Shown here piece after piece: positions 44,480 to 52,577 of a stretch of DNA of 64,000 nucleotides. This DNA comes from CALCHA01 sp035548175 (lineage in GTDB: Bacteria; Planctomycetota; Phycisphaerae; WQYP01). Where the stretch lies: assembly GCA_035548175.1 (NCBI GenBank), contig DASZTO010000014.1, forward strand, positions 13,912-77,911, written 5' to 3'. Under the pieces are notes generated by a model that saw only the letters and a list, made by a program, of their open reading frames with translations, made no database searches and was not told where the DNA came from. The translations under genes and the position numbers were made by a program. Within the stretch, counting starts at the first letter, position 1, and the number at the start of each line of letters is the position of its first letter.

Positions 44480-45519
44480 CACAGACGATCGCACAGCAGC
44501 AACCCGGTCCGCGGAAGATTGGCCTGCCTCTGCTGCAAGTCGAAAAGCTGCGCACCTATTTTCCGATTCGCAAGGGATTTTTCCGGCGGGTGGCGGGGTA
44601 TGTGCGGGCGGTCGAGGATGTGAGTTTCGCGGTGGGCGCGGGGGAGACGCTCGGGCTCGTCGGCGAATCGGGCTGCGGAAAGACGACGGTGGGGCGGACG
44701 ATTCTGCGGCTGATCGACTGGACCGGCGGGACGGAAATTTCCGGCAACGTGCTCTTCGACGGCGTGGATGTGTTTTCGCTGCATGGGCAGGAACTGCGGC
44801 GTCTGCGGCGGCAGATGCAGATCGTGTTTCAGGACCCGGTGGGGAGTTTGAATCCGCGCATGACGGTGGGAAGCATTTTGAGCGAGCCGATGCTGGTGCA
44901 TGGCCTGGTGGCGCGCAGCGGCGTGCGGAAGCGGGTGGCGGAGTTGCTCGATCGCGTGGGCCTGCCGGCGGGAACGGCGGACCGGTATCCCCACGAATTT
45001 TCCGGCGGCCAGCGGCAGCGTATCGGGATCGCGCGGGCCTTGGCGCTCGAGCCCAGGTTCATCGTGTGCGATGAGCCGGTGAGCGCGCTGGATGTGAGCA
45101 TTCAGGCGCAGATTCTGAATTTGCTGGCGGATTTGCGGGCGGAGCTGGGGCTTTCGTATCTGTTCATCGCGCACAACCTGGCGGTGGTGGAGCATTTTTC
45201 AGATCGCATCGCCGTGATGTATCTGGGCCGGATCGTGGAGCTGGCGGATGCGGCGGAGCTGTATCGCAACCCGAAGCATCCCTACACCGTGGCGCTGCTG
45301 TCGGCCGTGCCCAAGCCGGACCCCGCCGGCGGGGGGCAGCGGATCGTACTGGGCGGCGAGGTGCCCAGCCCGAGCAATCCACCGAGCGGTTGCCCATTTC
45401 ATCCGCGGTGTCCGCTGTATGCAGAGAAGCGTGATGAACGCTGCATCACCGAGATGCCGCCGCTCGAGGTGAAAGGCGGCAATCCGCGGCACCGGGCGGC
45501 GTGCTGGCTGACGGCGTGA
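44476..45519 (+). CDS. Oligopeptide ABC transporter ATPase (OppF/DppF-like)
   Basis: 347 aa, GTG start overlapping the esterase stop. Walker A GESGCGKTT, Q-loop FQDPVGSLNP, signature FSGGQRQRI, Walker B FIVCDEPVSALD and H-loop AHN are intact. C-terminal HPYTVALLSAVP and CPFHPRCPLY are typical of OppF. It forms the heterodimeric motor with the OppD-like protein encoded 1.7 kb upstream; in most operons these two are adjacent. Confidence 0.93.
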   Translation: MTQTIAQQQPGPRKIGLPLLQVEKLRTYFPIRKGFFRRVAGYVRAVEDVSFAVGAGETLGLVGESGCGKTTVGRTILRLIDWTGGTEISGNVLFDGVDVFSLHGQELRRLRRQMQIVFQDPVGSLNPRMTVGSILSEPMLVHGLVARSGVRKRVAELLDRVGLPAGTADRYPHEFSGGQRQRIGIARALALEPRFIVCDEPVSALDVSIQAQILNLLADLRAELGLSYLFIAHNLAVVEHFSDRIAVMYLGRIVELADAAELYRNPKHPYTVALLSAVPKPDPAGGGQRIVLGGEVPSPSNPPSGCPFHPRCPLYAEKRDERCITEMPPLEVKGGNPRHRAACWLTA

Positions 45520-45538
45520 AGGGCGCGAGGGGAGCGGC

Positions 45539-45566
45539 GTTTTCCATTTTTGAATTTCGATTTCAA
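45539..45566. repeat. Weak 7-base tandem array (ATTTTTG-like)
   Basis: Four degenerate 7-base units (gttttcc, atttttg, aatttcg, atttcaa) located 20 bases after the OppF stop, in a position like the other heptad arrays. Confidence 0.4.
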
Positions 45567-45662
45567 TGGGGCGGCGTTGGGGCAAATTTGAGCACTCTCA
45601 AAAAATCTTTGCGGGATTTGTTTTTCTGCTGCGCTTATGTGCTGTGAAGGAGGGCCCTGTGG

Positions 45663-46457
45663 TTGGACGTTGACGAAGTCTTCGCGCTCTTGGCGGGGGT
45701 GGCGGCGGCGGTGTGGGGAGCATGCTGGTGGTGGGTACCGCTGTGGACGGTGCGCCGCCGGCGCGCGTGGGTGGGCGGATGGATCGCACCGACGGTGGCG
45801 GCGGGTTGCCTGGCGGGCGTGTGGTGGGTGCTCACGACAATGGCGGATCCGGCGGTACGCGGGCATGCGGAATATGAGCTGCTGTTCTTCGCATGGGGCG
45901 CTGCGTGGCTGATGTGGGGGCTCGGGGCGATGGGGTGCTTCGGCGTGAGCTGGCGCGACGATGTGATCGAGCGCAGAAATCCGGCTGCGCTCCCGGCGGC
46001 ATGCGGGGTGATGATGGGAGCGACCTGCGTGTACGCGGGCAGCAACATCGGTACGGGACCGACAATCTGGACAACCCTCGGGCCTGCGGCGCTCGGAACG
46101 GCGGCATGGCTGGGCGCGTGGATCATCATGCAAAGCATTGGGCGCGTCGCCGAGGCGGTGACGGTGGAGCGTGATGTGGCCAGCGGGGTGCGGCTGCTGG
46201 GCGTGCTGGCGGCGGCGGGACTGATCATCGGAACAGCGGTCGCCGGCGACTGGGAATCGGCGATGGCGACGGTGCGCGATGTCGTCGTGATCGGCTGGTC
46301 GGCGTGGGTGATCGGGGCGGTCGGCGGAGCGATGCAGCGCCTGTTGCGGCCGCGCGTGGGGGCGCGCCCGGACGTCTGGACCGCGGGTTGGGCGCCGGCG
46401 GCGATGCTGGTGGGCCTGGCGTTGTTGTGGGTTTTGAAAGCGGGGGCCATTCGATGA
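45663..46457 (+). CDS. Polytopic membrane protein, DUF350-like C-terminal half
   Basis: 264 aa with about eight TM helices (roughly 6-28, 39-60, 72-95, 109-129, 131-158, 173-194, 203-224, 243-262). The segment VERDVASGVRLLGVLAAAGL then IIGTAVAG resembles DUF350 (YjfL) membrane modules, which are commonly encoded beside glutathionylspermidine-synthase-like ATP-grasp genes, as here. TTG start 45663 with AAGGAGGG about 8 bases upstream; no in-frame ATG near. The stop overlaps the ATP-grasp start (ATGA). The DUF350 link is my reading, not a search. Confidence 0.72.
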   Translation: MDVDEVFALLAGVAAAVWGACWWWVPLWTVRRRRAWVGGWIAPTVAAGCLAGVWWVLTTMADPAVRGHAEYELLFFAWGAAWLMWGLGAMGCFGVSWRDDVIERRNPAALPAACGVMMGATCVYAGSNIGTGPTIWTTLGPAALGTAAWLGAWIIMQSIGRVAEAVTVERDVASGVRLLGVLAAAGLIIGTAVAGDWESAMATVRDVVVIGWSAWVIGAVGGAMQRLLRPRVGARPDVWTAGWAPAAMLVGLALLWVLKAGAIR

Positions 46458-47698
46458 GCGCCATAGTGATGGACACGGCGGCGTTGCGGGCGACGGAGTC
46501 GTTGCCGGCGGAGCGCTTCGCGGCGGTGCGGCGCGAGATGGTGCTGCGGCACTGCAAGTGGGATCCACAGGTGGGCGACGTGCGAACGCTGGCGGATTTC
46601 GCGCTGGTGATGCGGCGCGCGGAGTGGCGGCGGATGGCGCGGCTGGCGGAGGCGCTGGCCGCCGAGACCGTCGCGGCGGAGGCGGAGTTGCTGAAGCGGC
46701 CGGAGTTGTGGCAGGAACTCGGCGTGCCGCGCCTTTTATCGCGGGTGCTGACAGGGGCGCGCAATGCCGGCGCTGCGGCGGGGGGGACAGGGCGGGTAAT
46801 GCGGTTTGATTTTCATCCGCGCGGTGCCGCAGAGGCGGGGTGGTGGGTCTCGGAGGTGAACAGCGATGTTCCGGGCGGATTTGCGGAGGCATCGGCGTAC
46901 GCGCGGTTGATGGGCGAGGCGCTGGGATTGGAGCCTGCGGGCGATCCCGGCGAGGCGGTGGCGCGGATGATCTGCCAGCGGGCGCGAGGTGGCTTCGTGG
47001 GGTTGCTCTGTGCGGCGGGGTACATGGAGGATCGCCAGGTGGTGACCTATCTGGCGCAGCGGGTGCGCGCATGCGGATGTTCGGCGGAGCAGGTGGGGTT
47101 GCGGGATTTGCGGTGGCGCGACGGCGAAGCGCGGCTGCGTGATGGTCGAGCGCTGGGAGTGCTGGTGCGGTTTTATCAGGCGGAGTGGCTGGCGCAGTTG
47201 CCGCGGCGTTATCGCTGGCAGGAGGCGATCCTGGGCGGACCGACCGTGGTGATGAATCCGGCGCCCGCGGCGCTGACGGAGAACAAGGCGTTTCCGCTGG
47301 TGTGGGACCGCTTGCGAACGCCCATGGAGACATGGCGGCGCATGCTGCCCGAGACGCGGTCTCTCAGCGACGCGCCGTGGCGCGCCGGTGAATGGGTGCT
47401 CAAGGAGCGTTACAGCAACAACGGGGATTCGGTGCTGGCCGTCGGCGAGGGAGATCTGCGGATGTGGCGGCGGGCTGAGCGCGAACTGCGGCGGCGGCCC
47501 GGCGCGTGGGTAGCCCAGCGGCGCTGCGCAGTTCACACGGTGAAAACGCCCCTCGAACCGATGCGCCCGTGCATCGGTGTGTATGTCGTGGATGGACGGG
47601 CGGCTGGAATTTACGGGCGACTGTCGCGCGGATGGGTCGTGGATTTTGCGGCAACGGACGTGGCGGTGCTGCTGGAGGACGATGGCGATGGTGGCTGA
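46454..47698 (+). CDS. Glutathionylspermidine synthase-like ATP-grasp protein
   Basis: 414 aa. Circularly permuted ATP-grasp ligase-like protein. Motifs: GWWVSEVNSDVPGGFAEA (about 129-146), NPAPAALTENKAFPLVWDRL near 270-290, and WVLKERYSNNGDSVL, which is in the place of the ATP-binding KPxxxREG loop of the family. No amidase domain, so it is like E. coli YgiC/YjfC. The chemistry is probably amide bond formation with an unknown substrate. Coupled by 4-base overlap to the membrane protein and by overlap to the next gene. Confidence 0.8.
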   Translation: MSAIVMDTAALRATESLPAERFAAVRREMVLRHCKWDPQVGDVRTLADFALVMRRAEWRRMARLAEALAAETVAAEAELLKRPELWQELGVPRLLSRVLTGARNAGAAAGGTGRVMRFDFHPRGAAEAGWWVSEVNSDVPGGFAEASAYARLMGEALGLEPAGDPGEAVARMICQRARGGFVGLLCAAGYMEDRQVVTYLAQRVRACGCSAEQVGLRDLRWRDGEARLRDGRALGVLVRFYQAEWLAQLPRRYRWQEAILGGPTVVMNPAPAALTENKAFPLVWDRLRTPMETWRRMLPETRSLSDAPWRAGEWVLKERYSNNGDSVLAVGEGDLRMWRRAERELRRRPGAWVAQRRCAVHTVKTPLEPMRPCIGVYVVDGRAAGIYGRLSRGWVVDFAATDVAVLLEDDGDGG

Positions 47699-48500
47699 TC
47701 AGGTGTTTGAGGCCTGGGCGCCCACGGGCGGTGCGTGGTCGGACTGGGTGAAGCCGGTGCTGTTCGCGGCCATGGCGCGAGAAGGAGACGCGCGGATGGA
47801 GGCAGCGTCGCGGGTGGGAGCCCTCGTGGCTGATCGCGCGGCGGCCGGGGAGGCGGCGGCGGCGGTGGCAGGGGATGCCGCCACGGCAGTGGTGCTCGAT
47901 CTTGGGGCTGTGGCGGCGGTGGAGATGGGTCTGGCGTTGGCGCAATGCGGAGCCCGTCCGGTGCCGTTGTTCAATGGCGCCGCGTCAGGCGGTGAAGCGC
48001 GGCGGACGCTCGCCGGCCAGGGCACATTCGGCGTCTGCCTGGATGTCGGCCCGGCGATGATGGCCTTGTGGCGCGGGGCGGAAGTTCTGTGGGGGCTGCG
48101 GCTCCCGCTGGATGCACCGCCGGTATTTCTGCTGGACGCGGACCGCCGGACCGGACGGTGGACAGCGGCGCCGGGCGTGTTTGATAACCGCTGGATTTCG
48201 TTGCCGACGGATTTTCCGTCGGGGATCGTTTTGCGCGAGCGCGGGATTAGGCGCACGGTGGTGGTGTCGGTCGACGGCCGCATGGCGAACGATCTGGCGC
48301 ACACGCTGATGCGCTGGCAGGAGGCGGGGGTGGAAATCTGGGCCGGGACGCTGGGGCGCTCACCCGAGCGCACGACGGTGCGGTCGCCGCGATGGTATGG
48401 GTGGGTGTGGCACGGCGTGCTGGCGTCGATGGGATTTCGGCGCAACTGGCTGGGCGGGTTCGGAGGGCGGCTGTCCGAAAGCGGTGGCGGAATGGGGTGA
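47688..48500 (+). CDS. Unknown protein, third member of the ATP-grasp/membrane triad
   Basis: 270 aa. No signal peptide or TM. Alpha/beta composition with ATAVVLDLGAVAAVEMGLAL, CGARPVPLFNG, VFLLDADR, PGVFDNRWISLPTDFPSGI and DLAHTLMRWQEAGVEIW. Conserved-looking PVPLFN and DFPSG motifs suggest an enzyme or binding domain, but I do not recognise a family. ATG 47688 (9 bases after GGAGG) overlaps the ATP-grasp gene by 11 bases; ATG 47682 is the alternative. Confidence 0.7.
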   Translation: MVADQVFEAWAPTGGAWSDWVKPVLFAAMAREGDARMEAASRVGALVADRAAAGEAAAAVAGDAATAVVLDLGAVAAVEMGLALAQCGARPVPLFNGAASGGEARRTLAGQGTFGVCLDVGPAMMALWRGAEVLWGLRLPLDAPPVFLLDADRRTGRWTAAPGVFDNRWISLPTDFPSGIVLRERGIRRTVVVSVDGRMANDLAHTLMRWQEAGVEIWAGTLGRSPERTTVRSPRWYGWVWHGVLASMGFRRNWLGGFGGRLSESGGGMG

Positions 48501-48505
48501 GCCGT

Positions 48506-49237
48506 TCATCTTGAAGGTTGCGACCCGGGAGCGGTGGCGGGAATCGGCCGCTCATATTGTGGGCCGAAGAGGGTGGGCTCCGGGAAATGCGGGACGATCA
48601 GTATCGGCCGAATGAGGAGGAGGAGTTCCGCGGGTTGGCCGTGGGTATCGGTGGTGGGATAGGGCCCGAGGAGAGCGACATCTTTGCTGGCCAGCGTGAT
48701 GGTGGCGTGGACGTGCGCGGGAGGATCGACGGAGGTGAAGGGGTGGGGATTATCGGCGGCGGGGGCGCCAGAGATCAGGGGGGTGTAGGCGAGTTGGAGG
48801 GCGAGGTGGATGCGGTGGTCGTTTGTAAGTGTTGGGGTGACGGTGAGGATGGAGTGCGTGTCAAACGGCGGCTGCTGGAGTGGCGGTGTGCCCATGGAGC
48901 GGACATAGTTGCGCACGGTGGTCATGCGTATTCGGACGGTGTGGCGGTTGGGAATGACGGCGCGGGGAGCGGTGATGTTGGTGGTGCGAGCCTCGCTTCC
49001 AATCTTCTGGAGCATCAGCGAGAGCTCGTAATTGTCGACAACCGGACGGGCTGAGGGGGCGGTGCGCGAAGGAAAGAATCGCGGGGCGTCTGACGCCAGT
49101 CGCACATAGGCCGCGGTCGGGAGGACGAAGTAGCGGCTCTCCATGGAGATGACAGGCCGCTCTGCCTCGGACTGGCCAGTTTGTGAGCAGGCCGTGAGGA
49201 ACAAGGCAAGCAAGGCAAGAAGGTGGCGGAAAAACAT
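48506..49237 (-). CDS. Putative lipoprotein with secretin-like beta segment
   Basis: 243 aa. MFFRHLLALLALFLTACSQT has lipobox LFLTAC. The mature part contains HSILTVTPTLTNDHRIHLAL and LASKDVALLGPYPT then LLLLIRPILI, a pattern reminiscent of the beta core of secretins, but it is far too short to be a full secretin. No other family recognised. The ATG at 49237 has a modest SD (GAGG). It converges on the triad with only 5 bases between stops. Confidence 0.72.
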   Translation of the reverse strand: MFFRHLLALLALFLTACSQTGQSEAERPVISMESRYFVLPTAAYVRLASDAPRFFPSRTAPSARPVVDNYELSLMLQKIGSEARTTNITAPRAVIPNRHTVRIRMTTVRNYVRSMGTPPLQQPPFDTHSILTVTPTLTNDHRIHLALQLAYTPLISGAPAADNPHPFTSVDPPAHVHATITLASKDVALLGPYPTTDTHGQPAELLLLIRPILIVPHFPEPTLFGPQYERPIPATAPGSQPSR

Positions 49238-49491
49238 CGCGCGGCGACCTCGCACAAGGGCCCAGAGTCGGCCGGCGAAATATACCCTAAACGGGCGAAA
49301 TAAAAAGGGTTAGGAGGAAACGTTGAGGCGGGTGCATCCGCGCTGGCGGCGGTGTGATTTTTTTGAATTTTCGCGGAAGGGCCGATCAGGATGCATATAG
49401 TTATCTGTCGTTTCTGACGATGTACCTTGCAGGGTGGTTTGGATGCCGCCCCAATTTCGGGCCGCCGCTTTTAAGGATGCGGGTGCCAGCC

Positions 49492-50235
49492 ATGTGGAAC
49501 TTACCCGGACCGGTCATTCTGGACCTCAACACGCAGCGGGACCTGCTGGGTGCGGAGGGTGCTTACCCCGTCTTTCAGGCCGAAAAGCTGATCGAGCCCC
49601 TGAAAACGCTGTTCAGCTTTGCCCAGAAGCAGACAATCCCGGTGATCTCCACCCGGCTGCATCATGTCGTGCCTCCCATCACCTCCGGCGGCCCGAGTTC
49701 TCAGCGGAACAATGGCAAGCCCATCTGCACGCCCAATACCCCCGGCTACTCCAAAATTTCCGCCACCACCCTTCGCCGCCGCACCGAATGGCAACTCGAT
49801 TGTGACACCTCCCTGCCGGTGGAGGGCTTCCGCGATTCGCAGCAGTTCGTCTTCGACCTGCCCTCGCTGAACCTGTTCGAATGCCCGCGGCTGGACCGGC
49901 TGCTCTCGGAAATGACCGCCGAAGTTTTCGTGCTCGTCGGAGCGCCGCTGGAGCACACCGTCCGCACGGCCGTGCTGGGCCTGCTTGCCCGCCGGCACAA
50001 AGTCGCCGTCGTCTCCGATTGCCTGGGCATGTGGGATCCCTACGAAGGCGACATGGCCCTGCGGCAGATCGAATCGAAAAACATCCTCTGGCTGACCGCC
50101 AAAGAAGCGACGGAGAAATTCGCGCCGGTGACGCGGCGCTCGCTGCGGGCGGATCGGACGAAGGCTCGTACAGCCCCTGCGCCCGCGCATAAGCCGGTTC
50201 CCAACAAGACGCCGCGCGGGGCGTTTCGGATTTGA
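49492..50235 (+). CDS. Isochorismatase-fold protein without the catalytic Cys
   Basis: 247 aa. Cysteine-hydrolase (isochorismatase/nicotinamidase) fold: GPVILDLNTQRDLL at the N-terminus supplies the first Asp, LPSLNLFECPRLDRLL precedes the last helix, and FVLVGAPLEHTVRTAVLGLL matches the nucleophile segment. Where active enzymes have Cys before V-x-x-T, this protein has Thr (EHTVRTA), so hydrolysis by the usual route is unlikely. A basic Pro-rich tail follows. The ATG at 49492 was chosen by homology; 49477 is the alternative. The upstream gap 49238-49491 shows no gene. Confidence 0.8.
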   Translation: MWNLPGPVILDLNTQRDLLGAEGAYPVFQAEKLIEPLKTLFSFAQKQTIPVISTRLHHVVPPITSGGPSSQRNNGKPICTPNTPGYSKISATTLRRRTEWQLDCDTSLPVEGFRDSQQFVFDLPSLNLFECPRLDRLLSEMTAEVFVLVGAPLEHTVRTAVLGLLARRHKVAVVSDCLGMWDPYEGDMALRQIESKNILWLTAKEATEKFAPVTRRSLRADRTKARTAPAPAHKPVPNKTPRGAFRI

Positions 50236-50333
50236 CCTGGAACAATTAGAAAATTGGTTCCACTGGTAAAATTGGAATGGGCCTGTGCGAAAGCGCGGGC
50301 CTGTTTCGTTTCCGCGGCCGCGTCACGTCAAGC

Positions 50334-50375
50334 GTTTCGAGTTTTGCGTTTTGCGTTTTGCGTTTGGCGTTGGGC
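50334..50375. repeat. 7-base tandem array (GTTTTGC)
   Basis: Six units: gtttcga, three of gttttgc, gtttggc, gttgggc. Read on the minus strand it begins 5 bases after the methyltransferase stop (TAA, 50381-50383) and has the same CAAAACG unit as 39138-39172. Confidence 0.85.
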
Positions 50376-50380
50376 ATTTT

Positions 50381-51046
50381 TTACTTGCACGCCCAGCAGT
50401 GATACACGCCGCCGGGGGGCATGTTGGCGACGACCAGGTCGAAACGCACCTTCTCAAAGACGTTCTTGTAGTAACGCCAATACCAGAAGGGCACTTCCGT
50501 GATGTTCGAGAAGACGCCGCCGTCGACGAGGTAGCGGCGGACCGCGGCGAGCATGCGCCGCCGCACCGGCTTGGGCAGCGACGGCGTGGGCAGTCCGGAG
50601 ACGAACGCATCGACGCCCTCGATGTTGAACTTTTTGAGAATGCCGTCGAGATCGCGCACGTCGCCCTGCACGATGTGGACGTTCTCGTGGCCGGCGAAGC
50701 GTCGCTGGAGGATCTTGGCGAAATCGCCATCGCGTTCGATGGAAATGAACGTGGTGCCGGCGTGCAGGCGTTTGATGATCTGCTCGGTGATCGGACCGGT
50801 GCCCGCGCCCAGTTCGACGATCACTTTCGCCTTGGCCCAGTCGATCTGCTTGATGGTGGCCTTCGAGAGCGCCGGGGAAGAAGGCCACACGGAAGCGATG
50901 GTCACGCCGTGCTTGAAAAACTTGGAAAGGAACAGGAAATTCTCGCGCATGCGCGCTTTGCCGGGCGCGTGTCGCGGGGCGGGTGCAGCGGTCGAGGATG
51001 AAGATGCGTGGGAGGCGGAGTGGGGGGTATGTGCCGAATCTCGCAT
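50381..51046 (-). CDS. SAM-dependent methyltransferase, phospholipid N-methyltransferase-like
   Basis: 221 aa. MRENFLFLSKFFKHGVTIAS then VWPSSPALSK matches the start of PmtA/rRNA-dimethylase-type methyltransferases. Motif I is IVELGAGTGPITEQI, followed by FISIERDGDF, VHIVQGDVRD and the VSGLPTPSLPKP segment in the place of motif IV. Probably acts on a lipid headgroup or on a small molecule. The ATG at 51046 is supported by GGAGAG 9 bases upstream; its first 32 residues are low-complexity, and ATG 50950 would give a shorter, typical protein. Confidence 0.82.
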   Translation of the reverse strand: MRDSAHTPHSASHASSSSTAAPAPRHAPGKARMRENFLFLSKFFKHGVTIASVWPSSPALSKATIKQIDWAKAKVIVELGAGTGPITEQIIKRLHAGTTFISIERDGDFAKILQRRFAGHENVHIVQGDVRDLDGILKKFNIEGVDAFVSGLPTPSLPKPVRRRMLAAVRRYLVDGGVFSNITEVPFWYWRYYKNVFEKVRFDLVVANMPPGGVYHCWACK

Positions 51047-51155
51047 GGCGAGGCGCTCTCCAGGGGGGATGAACGGAAGTCCGGAAGTGCCTGAGGGCAG
51101 GAGGAATATACCGGGCCGGTGAAGGAGACACCAGCGCTGCGGAAGAGGAGGGGGG

Positions 51156-51191
51156 CAAAAAAAGAAGCGGCCGATCGGGGAGATCGGCCGC
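51156..51191 (-). terminator. Rho-independent terminator after the OmpA-like gene
   Basis: On the minus strand a perfect 10-base stem GCGGCCGATC / GATCGGCCGC with a 5-base loop is followed by TTCTTTTTTTG. It lies 28 bases after the OmpA-like stop and upstream of the methyltransferase. Confidence 0.9.
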
Positions 51192-51218
51192 GCTGTGCAT
51201 CGGGTGAACGGGGAGGGC

Positions 51219-52211
51219 TTACTCGCCGGGCATGGGCACCGCGGGCATGGTGGCGGCCGGACGGCCGGTCGCGCCGGAACGGGCGGGCGTCGAGCGCGGC
51301 GTGGTCGAGCGGCTGCGCGCAGGAGTGCTGCGCGGAGCGGGCGCGGCGCCGGGGCTGGAAATCACCAGATTGTCCGGAACGGTTGTCGGCCGAACATAAA
51401 TATCGACGCGGCGGTTCTTCTCGTTGCCGCGATGGCCGGGGGCGTTGGGAACGATCGGCCGCTCCTCGCCCCAGCCCGAGGCCATGAGGCGGTCGTGGTT
51501 GACGCCATCGGTCCGCAACACGTCGGCGACCGCCCAGGCGCGGTTGGTCGAAAGAATGTCGTTGGTGGGGTTCATCCGCATGGTGTTGGTCTGGCGGATG
51601 GGAATGTCGTCGGTGTGGCCAACGACCTGGATTTCGTTCTTGGCGATCTCCGGCATGTCAAAAATCTGGGCCAGCTTGGCCAGGGCTTCCTTCGCCTGCG
51701 GCCGGACTTCCGTCGACCCCACGTCAAACGTGAGATCGGACTTGAGGCGAAGCATGCCCAGGCGCTCATCGAACTCCAGCAAATTGGGATACTTGGCGGC
51801 AAGGTCGCGCAGGGCCGCGTTCACCGGCTCAGGCAACGCGGGGCCGTTGTCCGCCATGGCGAGCAGGTCGTTGTACTTCTTCTGCAGGTCCGCAAGCTGC
51901 TGGGCGAGCAGGTCGCGCTCCTTGCGGATGGCATCGAGGCCCTCGTTGCCGTTGAGCTTGTCCAGCTGCGCGATCCGCGCTTCGAGCTCGGCAATCTTGG
52001 CCCGCGACGCGGCGAGATCGTTCTCGGCCTCCGCAAGCTGGCTGCGCGCCTGCTCGAAGGAAGTGTTCAGCCGCTTGTATTCATCATTCGAAACGCAGCC
52101 GGCAAGGCTGGAGAAGACCGTGGCGGCCAGGAGACATGCCCCGACACGGGCAGGTCGCGAGGAGAGCCGGGGCAGAGAAGGGGCGGACAAAGAGACCGGA
52201 CCGAGTTTCAT
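51219..52211 (-). CDS. OmpA-family peptidoglycan-associated lipoprotein
   Basis: 330 aa. A lipoprotein signal ends FSSLAGC. A long coiled coil (about 42-115, EYKRLNTSFEQARSQLAEAE) leads to an OmpA_C domain (about 140-275) with LTFDVGSTEVRPQAKEALAK, VVGHTDDIPI and ASGWGEERPI then NRRVDIYVRP. The tail is Pro/Arg/Ser/Thr-rich with near-repeats of RSTPARS. The layout resembles MotB- or Pal-like cell wall anchors, without a MotB TM. The ATG at 52211 follows GGAG by 8 bases. It has its own terminator. Confidence 0.88.
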   Translation of the reverse strand: MKLGPVSLSAPSLPRLSSRPARVGACLLAATVFSSLAGCVSNDEYKRLNTSFEQARSQLAEAENDLAASRAKIAELEARIAQLDKLNGNEGLDAIRKERDLLAQQLADLQKKYNDLLAMADNGPALPEPVNAALRDLAAKYPNLLEFDERLGMLRLKSDLTFDVGSTEVRPQAKEALAKLAQIFDMPEIAKNEIQVVGHTDDIPIRQTNTMRMNPTNDILSTNRAWAVADVLRTDGVNHDRLMASGWGEERPIVPNAPGHRGNEKNRRVDIYVRPTTVPDNLVISSPGAAPAPRSTPARSRSTTPRSTPARSGATGRPAATMPAVPMPGE

Positions 52212-52577
52212 ACCAAAGACTCCGCTTTTGGTGGCCGAGGGGAGGGGTTCACGAGGACGCGCATCGCCGCTTGAGGGGTGCCGGCATGGGCGGACGGCCC
52301 TGAAGCGGCGCATAGGGAGGGTTTATCGGCCCACCCGTAAAGGAAGGGTGAACTTTTACATGCGACCGGGGGCGGGGTCAAATGCCAAGTCCGATAACCT
52401 TTATGGGGGGGGATCTTTTATGGCAATTGCTCGTGGCATTGGCGTCCCCGCCAATGGCGGCCCGCAGGCCGCTCCGTCCGGACTCAACATCCGCGCGCTC
52501 TCAGCGCATCAGGCTTCGGCCCCACACGGGCGGGACGGCAATGCCGTAAATGATGGCCACGCCTCGACACGCGAGGT
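52212..52577. other. Intergenic region with OmpA-like gene promoter
   Basis: 366 bases without a convincing gene. It contains the minus-strand promoter at 52353-52381, a small hairpin CACCC/GGGTG in the leader, and next to the amidohydrolase stop a CCTCG/CGAGG hairpin. A plus-strand reading frame from 52420 continues into the antisense of the amidohydrolase and is considered a shadow. Confidence 0.5.
52353..52381 (-). promoter_or_regulatory. Candidate promoter of the OmpA-like gene
   Basis: Minus-strand TTGACC (52376-52381), 17-base spacer, TAAAAG (52353-52358), giving a leader of about 135 bases. Confidence 0.45.
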
